A DNA stretch of 64,000 bases from positions 378,373,331 through 378,437,330 of the forward strand of contig CM042688.1 in NCBI GenBank assembly GCA_023614405.1, written 5' to 3'. Below the pieces are notes generated by a model. The model made no database searches. It was not told the origin of the DNA and saw only the letters and a program-made list of their open reading frames with translations. The stretch comes from Avena insularis. Its lineage: Eukaryota > Streptophyta > Magnoliopsida > Poales > Poaceae. This document shows positions 26,443 through 37,579 of the stretch, in pieces. Numbering within the stretch: the stretch's first letter is position 1; each line of letters begins with the position of its first letter. The position numbers and the translations under genes were made by a program.

Positions 26443-26625
26443 TTACAGACTCTCCCCCTGAAAATAAACTTCGTCCCCAGAGTTCATACTCTCTTGCGTT
26501 TCAGAATGAGGTATTGGCTTGTATTGATCACGACATTTCTCAAATTCCATTTTGATCATAATTGGGAATAATTGTGGTATCCTGTATCCAGACCTTTTTT
26601 CGTGAATCCTCTTCATACTTGCCAA
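26443..26625 (-). pseudogene. Possible pol C-terminal tail of element L
   Basis: The last 60 codons before the purine tract, on the minus strand, end in GDEVYFQGESL followed by stop. An acidic, aromatic and glycine-containing tail of this sort is common at the C-terminus of plant Ty3/gypsy polyproteins just before the 3' LTR. The stop codon TAA is made by the first bases of the LTR itself (CTG-TAA across TGTAAC). Nothing upstream (26630-28080) reads as integrase or RT. It could be a small remnant of a once complete polyprotein, or chance. Confidence 0.4.
26448..26460 (-). other. Polypurine tract of element L
   Basis: On the minus strand CAGGGGGAGAGTC ends directly at the TGTAACATCCC start of the 3' LTR. 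Together with the primer site it proves minus orientation. Confidence 0.8.
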
Positions 26626-28087
26626 TATCCACTAGCGTTTCTAATTTACCATATAGTACCTTTCACTATATCTCTTTGGGGTTATTCTCTTACAGTCCTA
26701 TTTAGAATTGGTTGTGGACACATTTTGTCCATTCTAATTAGGCTTTCTTATTACTCTATACTGGTATATATTGGAGTACTTTATCCCCCATTTTAAGGAC
26801 AACTTATGAGTTGTTTCTTTAAGAACGAGTCCACTGGGTTTAAGCTGTTATATCTCCTTTGATCCTTCATCCAGACATACTCTTGAGAGTACTCTTTATA
26901 TCGAGGTCTTCTTATAACCTTATGAGATCAAGGCTTAATTTTATCATCGTTTAATAAATCTTTTCTAGACTATACTCAGGAAGTTAGATAACAACACTTT
27001 AGTGTTTATTGTTTACTCTCCCCCTTGGGGGTTTCCTAATGGTCTCTAAACTTCATGTATAATACCCATTACTCAATAGCTAGGATATTGGTCTCTGTCT
27101 AACTTATACTCTCCCTCTTGAAGATCACATGACAGAATCTGCGGTATATCCACATAATTGTGGATCTCCGAAATGAATCTTCCAACTTTACTTGTCTTAC
27201 TCTTATCTTCTCAAACGTTATTTCTCACTGATAAACCCGATTTCACGAGACGTCTTGGAAGCCGTTCGCTTTAATTTTCATACTTATTTATGAATCTCTT
27301 AACTTAGGCCAAGTTTTATGCTCTTTAACTTATACAATGATGACCTAACTAGCTAAACCGCAAGGATAGCAACTACGGATACCAACTACGGATCCTTCTA
27401 GGTGTATGGATTACCCTACGATCTTTCGACTTCTTACTGGCATTTTCTCTGAGTTGTCACAGCTTGAATATCACCCTTGTTCCAAGACTTCTCCCTTGCA
27501 CTGATTCATGATACTTCCATGATATTGGGACAACTACTTCATTTGCTTCTAAGAAACATCACCTAACTTGAGTGAACTTAAATTCCTTCCTTCATGTTGC
27601 TCCACACCTTTCTTTTTGCTAACTAATAATAAGTTGGGATTGATTCATCCTTCAAAATAGTGTTGATACTCCTGAAATTTAACTTCCTTCTTCGTGCAAG
27701 TATTTATCTTGATCTTCGTACTTATCGCTCCCTTACACGAATTCCCTTTACTATCTAGGTCTATAACATCAAATAATAACTTGATGATGCAACATGCATT
27801 TGCACACCAAGTCAAGCTTCATGTATAGATCTAGTCAATCAAGAAAAACCAATAAAACCAAATAATACTAAAACATATACCATGTATTAAACATATGTCT
27901 TCGAAATATTACAACTCCTAACCATGGCAAGACACTCCCTTTGTACAATACCTCCTAATATTACAAGAGTTCTATTGCCCACGTGAGCATGTTCTCACTA
28001 ATTTTAGCAAGCCTCACAAATACTACAATATGCATTACCCAATATAAACATTATTCAAGCACTCTACTTTATGGATCACTTCTATTC
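26626..28087 (-). other. Non-coding interior of element L
   Basis: This part is AT-rich with no frame of note in any phase. I could not recognise remnants of RT, RNase H or integrase by reading the minus strand. In LARD elements this part is typically conserved but untranslated. Confidence 0.6.
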
Positions 28088-29206
28088 TTACTTTCCTCTC
28101 TCACTTAAGTGCTTCTGGGATTTTCGTCCATGATGGCGCGAAGTTCGACGACTGCCTTCTGGTTCATCAAAACATCCAGTAGGTGCGTAATCTTGAGTAG
28201 AATTACCAAGATGCAGATTAGCCATTGAAAAATGACTAACATACTCATGATCTTTTTCAGGATGCTCCTTTCTTCCTTCGAGCGCATCCTCAAAGTAAGA
28301 GGTATTCTTTGCCTTTTCCATAATCCAGTCGTACATATTGGTATAGTAATTACCAGGACACTCTTCCATCTCAATGGGATTGTTACTACCCCCATATGGT
28401 TCAAAAGATTCTATAGGATTATAACTGGTTTCTACTCCCTTGCCAGCTCCACAGGGTATAGGTTTTCCCACGATTTCATCATAAGACTGGTCTTCCCATC
28501 TGATATTACCTCTAACGACATTATTGGGGTTCGGTGCATTCCAAATTCTTTGTTCCTCCTCAAATTTGGTCCACGGGTCTACCGGTTGCTGAGGTTCAAC
28601 TGGATAATAGGCATAGACTTCAGAGTGTGGGTCATTAAACTCTGTTTCTTCAAACACTTCCCCTGAAAAGACTGTCTTCGAGTGCTTTGCTTCTTTAGCT
28701 AACTTCTTTCTACATGCCATTGCCTTTGCAGGATCAGTAAAATCCTCAATGACAGTGTCCAACTCTTGAACTAGCACTTGATGAGGGTTATGGAACGTGT
28801 TCACTAAAGACTTGTAACAATCCATATACTCTACTGCCATAGTAGGTTTAGTCCTTACCAGAGCAGAATGATCTAACTCCTTATCAGTATTAAGAGTTTT
28901 GTGAGGTATAGCAACACAGGTAGTACCTACAAGTGCCTTGGAATTCTGTTCACTTATCTTGGTTATGGCCGCTACTACTGCAATCTGATAGGTTGTTTCC
29001 ATACATCTTGATTCTCCTGATGGCATTTCTCCACGCACTCCCAACTTCTTGGGTAACATGATCAGGATAGGGTACTTGGCCAATATCCGCCCATCACAGA
29101 AACTGTAAACCTTGACCAGAAGTTGAGACTCACAATACAGACTCCATAGAAGTTGTCTTAGAGTGATCGTCCAGTCATCTTCATAATCATCTAAGGTCTT
29201 GTTCAA
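28088..29206 (-). CDS. 372-aa ORF in the gag position of element L
   Basis: This is an uninterrupted minus-strand frame whose ATG is 255 bases inside the primer site, exactly where a retrotransposon gag begins. The product is 372 residues. It has a mixed N-terminal 100 residues (LRQLLWSLYCESQLLVKVYS, then YPILIMLPKKLG), an acidic middle rich in Glu, Pro, Trp and Tyr (EPQQPVDPWTKFEEEQRIW) and a basic C-terminus (RRTSRHHGRKSQKH). I see no capsid signature, CCHC knuckle, protease core or transmembrane span. An open frame of 1.1 kb in an element with LTRs several percent diverged is unusual if it has no function. It may be a highly diverged gag, a captured gene or a lineage-specific LARD protein; I do not recognise it. 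Confidence 0.6.
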   Translation of the reverse strand: MNKTLDDYEDDWTITLRQLLWSLYCESQLLVKVYSFCDGRILAKYPILIMLPKKLGVRGEMPSGESRCMETTYQIAVVAAITKISEQNSKALVGTTCVAIPHKTLNTDKELDHSALVRTKPTMAVEYMDCYKSLVNTFHNPHQVLVQELDTVIEDFTDPAKAMACRKKLAKEAKHSKTVFSGEVFEETEFNDPHSEVYAYYPVEPQQPVDPWTKFEEEQRIWNAPNPNNVVRGNIRWEDQSYDEIVGKPIPCGAGKGVETSYNPIESFEPYGGSNNPIEMEECPGNYYTNMYDWIMEKAKNTSYFEDALEGRKEHPEKDHEYVSHFSMANLHLGNSTQDYAPTGCFDEPEGSRRTSRHHGRKSQKHLSERGK

Positions 29207-29461
29207 TACTTAAAAATTTTGAGGTGGATACCTAGGTGCCATTCTTGTACTATAGATAAGAAATTATCATCAGTCATATTGAGTTAAAACTCATGGTACC
29301 TTAAAATTATATTATAATAAAGAATCATCACACTAGCAACATGACGAGATTATTCCCAATTGTATATCCATCATATTTATAGAGAACTCTTTATTGTTGC
29401 TAACATCCTTCCTACAGGTTCTACCCATTTACTAGGTTTACCAACCTAAGGTCAAAGCATA
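29207..29461 (-). other. Leader of element L between primer site and ORF
   Basis: This is 255 bases of untranslated leader on the minus strand, with no other frame. It is the place where a packaging signal would be expected (inference). Confidence 0.5.
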
Positions 29462-29474
29462 GGCTCTGATACCA
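29462..29474 (-). other. Primer binding site, initiator tRNA-Met (element L)
   Basis: The minus strand reads TGGTATCAGAGCC two bases after the LTR end. This is the standard complement of the 3' end of plant initiator tRNA-Met. Confidence 0.9.
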
Positions 29475-32400
29475 GCTGCGGTGAACCCGCATACCACTGC
29501 ATGATGTAGTACACTATAGCCGTTGACATAACACCAATGAAACACCGTTCACTAGTATTACATCCCTCAGAGTGGTACAATAGAAACACATCAGGTCCAA
29601 GACATGACTATAGATTACAACTCGACTCTTAACAAAAGATCCAGAGAACACTCTAGGTTAAAGAGGAAGAAATCAACTTTTTACAAAGAAGAATCAGAAA
29701 ATACTAACTCAGAACTATCTAGCTAAGAAGACTAGCATATAAACTATAAGGCTTGCAATTTGCTACTAATGCAATCCTCTACATAAGTAGGTTTTATGGC
29801 TAGAGTATCTACTCCTATCTAATCAGAACTTTGTCTTCACTTCGGTTGATGGATATGTTGACTTCCGTGACTTCATTGAAAGACTTGAGCTGCCGATGAT
29901 GGTTTCTTGAGCAGAAATTGATGTTGACGTCATCTTCAATGACTTCGAATCTAGCAAGGGTTAAGAAGGAGTGTATGATGCACTATCTCAGCAAGGGTAC
30001 GGTTGAGTACGAGCGTACTCAGCAAGTTCACTAAAAAGGAGTGTATGATGCACTATCTCTACAGCCACAGACCAAAGGTCGTAGGCAATGCAGGTTTTCG
30101 TAAGCATTTCTTCAAAGATTGCTTTTATTCTGAAAACTATGTCCGACAGCCTTCACAGGTTGATCAGAACTTTCATGGAGTTCCTTTCCTTCCACGTTCG
30201 TAGCTCCTTACCAGAACAAGGAGTAACAAGATAAAGTTCTTACACTCTGCAAAGGTGTGTTGCTTTACCCATGAGAGACCAACTCCTTGTTGCACAACTG
30301 AGCGATCTTTCCCGTCCACACTTCCTTTTGGTGTGGGGCCCAATAGATGATCCAAGCCAATCACATCCCCTCTCTGTGAGCCCGCATGAAGAAATGACCC
30401 TCCAAGACATGCTCCACCTATATCAAGCCCCTTATAGGACCGCCTATAACTCTGGTAGGCACCTAAAGACTCTATGAGACGGTTATGCCCTGGCAAGCTC
30501 CCTTAAAGGACCAGCTAAACCACTGATAGCCTCTCAAGATAATCTATACACCATAATCACGGGAAACTAAGTAGTTCCACCCATGTGCTAGGTTTCTCCA
30601 CGAGAAATCCTCAGCCTGATGATCGGGTCATCTATCCATGCGGAAGGAAGAAGATCCAGCTAACTTCTCCGTCCCATTCCAAATCTCATGGTTAACGCAT
30701 AATATACGGTGCTAGAATCACAGGCGACATTGGTTGTTAAGTCCTAGATATTATGTTCCTTTACCACTGGAACTGTATCAATAGATTACTACCATTTGGT
30801 AAATAATCCATAATCATATTATTATGAAAATAGTGTTTTCTGACTCTTTTGAAATGTTGGTGATGACAACATTTGAGTTACAAGCATTTGATAGAAAATA
30901 AGCAAAGGACATGAGCAAGTGTAAACTTGCCTTTTATGGTTGCAAGATTATGCACTCATGGTCTTTAAGATACTAGAAGATCCAAATTCTGTAAAAAGCA
31001 TCATTGGTCCGATAAGGACGAATGTTTAAAGAAGCAGGATGCAACTATGCATAAGTAATGTAATGTAGTTGGATAAACACGAATTGCCAGAATAATCGTA
31101 TCCGATCTTGGGTTTGGAAACTGGAAATGGCTTATTTAGAATGTGTTTTACTTTTATATCAGCTTCACATTTGTGCTTCGTATTAAGGCTTATGGGAGTG
31201 TGTGAAACAATATGTAAATACAATAGGTAACATACAATATTAAAGCACTCAAGTGGGGAATGGTATTTAAAGACTTCTTAAAATCATACAATTATTATAT
31301 TTAGTATTTTTGTGATAAAATAATATTTTAGGAGTTCAAAAGATAATTTTATTTAATTTTAGCCCTTCTTAATATTTTCTTAAAATTCTATGAAGGAAAT
31401 AAGATTTTATTTTATGTAAACCTACTTTACTCAACTAAAATACAACTTAGTATTTTTATAACTTAGTATAGCCATTTTGGATATTAAAAGTGAATCTTAT
31501 TAATTTTAAGTGTTTTATTTATTTTTATAAAGTTTTATGTAGGAATATAAATAATTTCTATACTAGATCTTAATTTAATTACTTACAATTATTACTTATT
31601 ATTTTTATTGGGTGGAGGATATTTTTGTGATTTCATAGATATAAGTCCTTTTAAATCACGGTCCTGGCCCACTGGGCTAGACCGGCCCGACCCGACCTAT
31701 CTGGGTTGGGTGAACCTCCTTAGCTCACCCGGTACTTGCCTAGACTGGCCAAGTACCCCTCTCTCTTCCTTGCGCACTCGTGTTCTCCCCTTGGTCGTTC
31801 CCCTCAATGGAGATGTGGTGCCGCCGCCGTCGCCGTCGATTCCAGCCGTTTCTAGACTTCTTGGCCACCGCCGTGACGCGAGATGGGTCAGTCGGCGATG
31901 CTCCGTCGATTGGTCCAACGCGATTTGGCGCCCGAGCGCTCCCCTGACCACGCTGCCTACACCCCGACACCTAGGGTTCGGGTGTTGCCGGTGATCTAGA
32001 GCTCTGCCGCTTCCATGAAGCTGCTCTAGTCCCCTAGTGGCTATGTGGTGCTGCCAGCGCCTTCGTGATGTTGTGGCAGTCGTGTTTGTGGCCAGGTGTG
32101 GGTCGTGGCGCTTTCGGGTGCTCCCCGTGCCACCGCCAACTTCACCGTCGACCACACTGCTTCCTCTTCTAAAAATTGGGAGGACCAATGGTGAGTTTGC
32201 CTTTATTTACCCTCTCTACTCTCTATCTCACCTTGCTATCATCCATGTGGTTGTTTATTGCGAACCCTAATTATTCTAGATGATGAAGCTGCTTTAGGTG
32301 ACTACCTACTGAATCTAGGTTGTGTGGCACTCCTTGCTCTAATGGGGTTGTGAACAATGACAGTGGTCCCCGTCAGTGAACTATTTTCAGAACCTTTACC

Positions 32401-33637
32401 TACTATCCTGACATGCTTAGTAAGGCTATGGTTAGCATCTGGATTAAGATTGATCCCTTAGTTTTAATTGCTATGCTTTGGAATTAGAGCATCAGAGTTG
32501 GATATCTATTGTAAATGCTATCTGATGTCTTTGTAAATGACAGAAATGATTCCTAAATTTTGTCATGGGAAAATGATTAAACATTGATTTGAGAAGATTT
32601 GGCTATGGAGCCTATGTATCTAGATTACTTAGTGAGCATGGGTCTTTGTGACACCTTCCCTTGAATGGCACACAATCCCTGTCTAATTCTAAGTGTTTTC
32701 CTAAACTGTGCTCTATATTGGATTATATTATAAGCATTGAAGAACTTCTATCAGATATAGTGTTTTACTTGTTTAATAAATTGGCCTATGATACTGGTTT
32801 GAGGCACTTCTAGGTAAAAACATATGTTTTTACTTGCTGTCTCCCTTGCCATGTGTTCCATGTGTTAGTTATGTAAATGATTAATCCTAAATCCTTTAGA
32901 AAAATGATTATGTGGGTTTAAGAAAGTGAACTTGAGATTGTACTCAAGCAACATTAAATCTACTAGGTACAGAGGTGCTACCCTCTAGGAATGTGTCATA
33001 TAGCCTAGCAGTTGTGGCTCATATAAATCTAGTTAAAACTAGATGATAGGGTTGATGATGCTGGTCTGAAACCCTATGTGTAAGAAAACATGTTTTATAG
33101 TGGCTATTAATTATATTCCATGATGAAGTATACACCCCACTTGGGTGTATCTCTAAGGGTTCCTCTTATCCAACAAACTTTACTTTCTGAATGAATAATC
33201 ACAGATACAAAGCATGTGTGCTTTATGAATCACCAACCTATTAAATATTGGTGAAGAGATGTGGTTGTTGCCTTGTTTTTGTCTTGCTGATGAGCTTGTA
33301 GATCAGCTTTTAGATGTGCTACTCCTCCATGTCCTCGCTCTGCACTTCCTAAACCACCCCCATTTAGGTCACCATCTTGTTGATGAACTGATTGATTTTT
33401 CTGTGGTGAATGGTTGGTTTATCTCTTGGGAATCTAACAATATCTGAGGTGATGTTGTTTGTGTTCTTGTTAGCTTGTGATGAGGTGAGATTGAGGTAAA
33501 AGCTATCAACTGTGCTGCAGCTATGTGACCTCTTTTATGTATGTTGGGTTGCTCCTACTGTGTTGACAACACATAGCATGCATGCAGTGACCAAGCTGCT
33601 TACCCGTGGGCTCCTGAGTCAAGTTTCAATGGTTCAG

Positions 33638-36600
33638 TGTAACACCCCAAAAATATTAATCAAGATTATCAAGCTTTAATCACCCAAGTTTAGGGTTAAC
33701 AAAAACTTTTATTATTAAATTTAATATGAGTGTATGTGTGAATTGCATTAGTGTATGAATGAGTGCAATTGCCATGTTTGATTGCTACATTTGATAAGGA
33801 ATGGTTTAAAGATGAATACTACATCAACTAGGCCAATTACAAACAAAAACAAAAGAAAAGGAACTCAAATATGAATCTTATGATCAAATGGTCATTTTGA
33901 CCAAAATTAACCACTGGACCACTTTGATTGTTTCTAATCAAAGATTTCTAACAGAAATTTCTCGATTCTTTTCACCCCTCGCTAGACCAAGTAAAAGTGA
34001 ACCCAAGCCCACTTTACAACCCAACATCAACAAATTCCAAATCTATTTAAAGGACATTTCAAAAGTGAATCAAGTTCATATGCATAGATCACCATTTTGC
34101 AAAAGCCACTCAAATCAATGCACCTTGACTTTTCCAAGCAACCATAGACTATCAAGCAAGTACTCAGAATACTCACCAAAATTTAGCCAAAAATTCAAAT
34201 CTTGAGTTCATGCGGGCATTTGGTCGAGCACCGGGCAGACACAAATCAACACTTCCTAACTTCTACTGTTCTGAGAAGTGATCAATCGCCACTAGTCCCT
34301 TAATTCTCTCCCCTGGTCTCCCTTAGCACCTAGCAACCAAGTGGACACAATCCCCCTTTGCCTTTTGCACCAGTGAAGCGCCGCCCGAGCTCGCCGTGCT
34401 GGTCGACCAAGCCCCACTCACCATAGCCAGCACTGCCCTCTCCCACAATGTCTAGGAGACAGGAGCCACACCACCGCCACCCTCTGTCCACCCCTCGACA
34501 GCAGGCAAGCCGTGGACCAGCCGTGATTGCCGCGCCCACCTCTCTGTCTACCATGCCGAGAGCACGCCAGAGAGGCGCTGCCGACACGCGCACACATGCT
34601 GCGCCTTGCCCTCTCCACGCGTGCCCGCACTCGCCGTGACCCTAGCTACCCCCCAGACACGCCCGTCCACCGCCGCATGGACCATAGCCACTACGCGCCG
34701 TCTCGAACGCCTCCATTCCCTCACAGAGCACGGACCGATCCCGACCGTTCTCGACCGCCCCTTGCCGCGCCATCACTTGCATGACCACCGCCTTGAAGCA
34801 CCACGTCGACCCCTATCCTCATCCATGCCGCTAGCCCCCTGTATCAATGTCGTCGACGAGGCCAAGCCATCCCGCTCTGTACCTCTCGCCGATGTATAAA
34901 TAGAGGCCACCCCAGCCCTCATTCGCCACACCATCTCACTCCCTCTCTCTCAGAAACCTCCCACACATCTCCCTGGAGCAAGGCGAGCACCACATCGCCG
35001 GAATTTCACTGGAGCCGCCGCTGCAGAGGAGAAGAGGAAAAAGAGCTAGGGGCCGCCCCAAGAGCCGCCACGACCACCATTCGACTTGCCGGCCTCGACA
35101 ACCTCATTCGCCCCCATCGCCAACCTTAGCTGGAGCCTAGGTGAGCCCCCATGTACCCTCACCATCGCGATTAGGGTTCACTCATTGAGCAGTGTGCGAG
35201 ACGACGATCACCATTCCGATCGCGCTCTAATCGCACGACCCAGATTGAAAGATACTGTTTCGGTTTAGATGAGTCGCTGACTAGTAGGACCTGCCTATCA
35301 GCAGCTCGTTGCGCGCGTGCCGTGTAGCTGGGCTAGCCCATTTAGTTTCCCACGCAAAGCCCGTCGATTCAAATAGGCTTTTTCCATTTTAGTTAAAGCT
35401 AGATTCTGTCAGTAGATTCAAAAATCAATTCAAAGAGATTCACTGAACCAAATTGCATGATTCCAATTTTGTTAGAAAGGTATTAAAAATATCTATCCAA
35501 GCCAGTTGGATCCAAACCATTTGAATTTATAGATCGCCTATAGTAAAATAACAAGACAGAGACTTTTCCACATTCAAACATTTTTCAAAAATCAACCATA
35601 AATGCTTCTGAGTTGATTCCATATCTCAAAAATCACATTTAACAAGATCTATCTGAATATGTAAAAATATTTAGGTGCACATGCAGTGATCTTGGACTAG
35701 TACCAAAAGAATGCTATATAGGCATTTCTAGTCACTTTAATTGTATTAAATAGTAATTTTAAACTTTATAAAATATGACCAACACCTTAAATCACATTCC
35801 TAAGTATTAGAATATGTGGTGATGATATGTGTCAACATGATCCCATATTTTAATTGGAGAATATTAAATCTTGAGTATTTTTATTGAGTAGAACTTACTT
35901 TTCCAAAATAAGACAAATAAGACTAGGTCTTTATTTCATGTGATGATTGAGATGATGCTAGATCATCTAGTGTGAGCCTTTGTGTGCTAAATAGAAGTAG
36001 TTAAGTATTGTTTGGTGATTATGTACATCGTATTCATTAATAGACGATAGTACTGACCCGGGATACGAGGAGGAGGAGTACTACGAATAAAAAGAAGAAG
36101 AGCACTTCAACCACTTCACTACTCAAGGCAAGCTAGAACAATGCAAGCTAACACTTGGAAACTTGATAACCTATGCAAGATGCATTAGGCATGCTTTGGT
36201 TATGCAACCTTGATTATACCAATCCCAAGTTTTACTTGCAACTTTTATTCTTTTACTTTTTACCAAAGTTCTTTACTTTTAGTTAGTGCTTTGTGAGTAT
36301 TGGAAAAATAGGATAGATACCGTAAAGAGTATAAAACTAGGCCTAACTAGTTATACTTAGATGTCATCAAAAGGCATAAAACTAGATTTGGATAGTTACA
36401 CTTGATTAGCACCCCTGATTAGTGAATACCATCAACTTTAGTGGCTAGTGCTAAGCATAAAAGTTGACCACTTTTGATGGGAATACTTGGTGAAAATGAT
36501 TATGAAAACCTTGGAATGAGGATTCATTCTATTGAAATGTTCTGACATGTGTTATGGACACGAAATGATTTGATGATGAAAATGTTGAGCCATGAGACTT

Positions 36601-37579
36601 AGCCCTTTATAAAAATTGATGGTTGGGTTCGGATGCGATACCATTCCAATGTTACCGTACAACCACAATACCCAAATTGGGTAGGGCTTAACTGAAAGTT
36701 TATATGCCTTAGTATGGGTTCCCTCGCAGAAAGAGGTTGAGCTGAGGATACCTCGTGAATGTGAATGTCCACCTATGCAATGCCCAGGATGGCAGATGGC
36801 CATGGCTGGGAGGCCAAGCTCATAGGGGAGGTGCCTATACTAGAGTGTGTAACTAAAAGGTTATGATTGATTATCCGCATACTAAGTATGATGATTCAGG
36901 GTTATCCCTGACGGATGTATCGAATTTTGTGGTGAAAGTGTACCACCTTTGTAGAGTGTCAAACTATTCGAATAGACGTGTTCGTGGTCATGGACAGTTG
37001 GAGTGGCCATACTGTTCCATTGTCAGATGTTTTCAAAATGACTTGTGAATTGAACTATGACCTTGACTTGACCACAACAGGGTTGTGGATATGAAAACTA
37101 GGTTCCCACTTAAGTGATTAAATTAGATTCTTTACTTTTGAACTCTTATGAAATAAACCTATCTTTTTGCAAATAAACCTGGAGCTTAAGATTCCTACTA
37201 GAACTACCTTACTTGTTAGTGATAGTTTCCGAGTACTTAAAGAGTACTCATGGCTTTGTCCCTAGCTATTCCCGTGGCCAGACTATTAGGAGGACTACCA
37301 GGAACATGGACAACAGGAGGTCTATAACAACTAGGATCATCTCCCATCGTTAGCATTGCCTGTGACTCTGAAGATGGAGCCCCTACTACGTTATTTTTCC
37401 GCTAATTTGATTGTATTAAGACTGGATCATGAGATCCTTTATTTGTAAGACCTTTATTATGGTTTGTAATGGATAATGTACTGTGGTACCAATTTTGTTA
37501 TGTCTCGCAAAAATGGTAATCCTAGGATTGTGATGTATGGCATAACAGGCATTTGGGATTAAAAATCTGCGTGTTAACA
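33638..37579 (+). mobile_element. Solo LTR of a large gypsy-type element
   Basis: The 3942-bp insert starts TGTAACACCCC and ends GTGTTAACA. It is flanked by TTCAG (33633-33637) and TTCAA (37580-37584), a 4 of 5 match to a target duplication; the empty site is visible near 24155 in the other LTR of L. Inside there is no second LTR, primer site or polyprotein. A TATA box (TATAAATAG, 34895-34903) follows a GC-rich segment (34380-34890) and is followed by a CT-rich leader, as in an LTR with U3-R-U5. Plus orientation follows from TATA and leader. It most likely arose by LTR-LTR recombination. GC-rich overlapping frames at 34330-34899 are not genes. Confidence 0.75.
34895..34903 (+). promoter_or_regulatory. 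TATA box of the solo LTR
   Basis: TATAAATAG is followed by GAGGCCACC and a CT-rich leader with many short C-runs, typical of the start of the R region in grass LTRs. Confidence 0.6.

Larger units (their letters stand above)
12398..26447 (-). repeat. 3' LTR of element L, interrupted by element B
   Basis: This LTR is about 6.45 kb once 14997-22593 is removed. It begins TGTGGTGACCCAGCATACC (plus strand) and ends GGGATGTTACA. Bases 13129-13335 and 14540-14990 are richer in GC and open overlapping short frames in both directions; these match the other LTR at 30170-30500 and 31650-32120 and are LTR sequence, not genes. A local duplication of about 100 bp lies at 25565-25690 (TGATGGCACACTCTACTAT twice). 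Confidence 0.85.

Noticed and set aside
28232..28666. 144-codon plus-strand frame
   Set aside because: It is antisense to the 372-codon ORF of element L, whose position after the primer site and protein-like composition make it the better call.
31697..32188. 163-codon minus-strand frame in the GC-rich part of an L LTR, and similar frames at 14623-14952
   Set aside because: Overlapping open frames in all directions reflect GC richness; the frame is not preserved between the two LTR copies.
34330..34899. Several 60-100 codon frames in both strands
   Set aside because: They are in the GC-rich U3 of the solo LTR just upstream of its TATA box, have Arg/Pro/His-rich composition and no motif.
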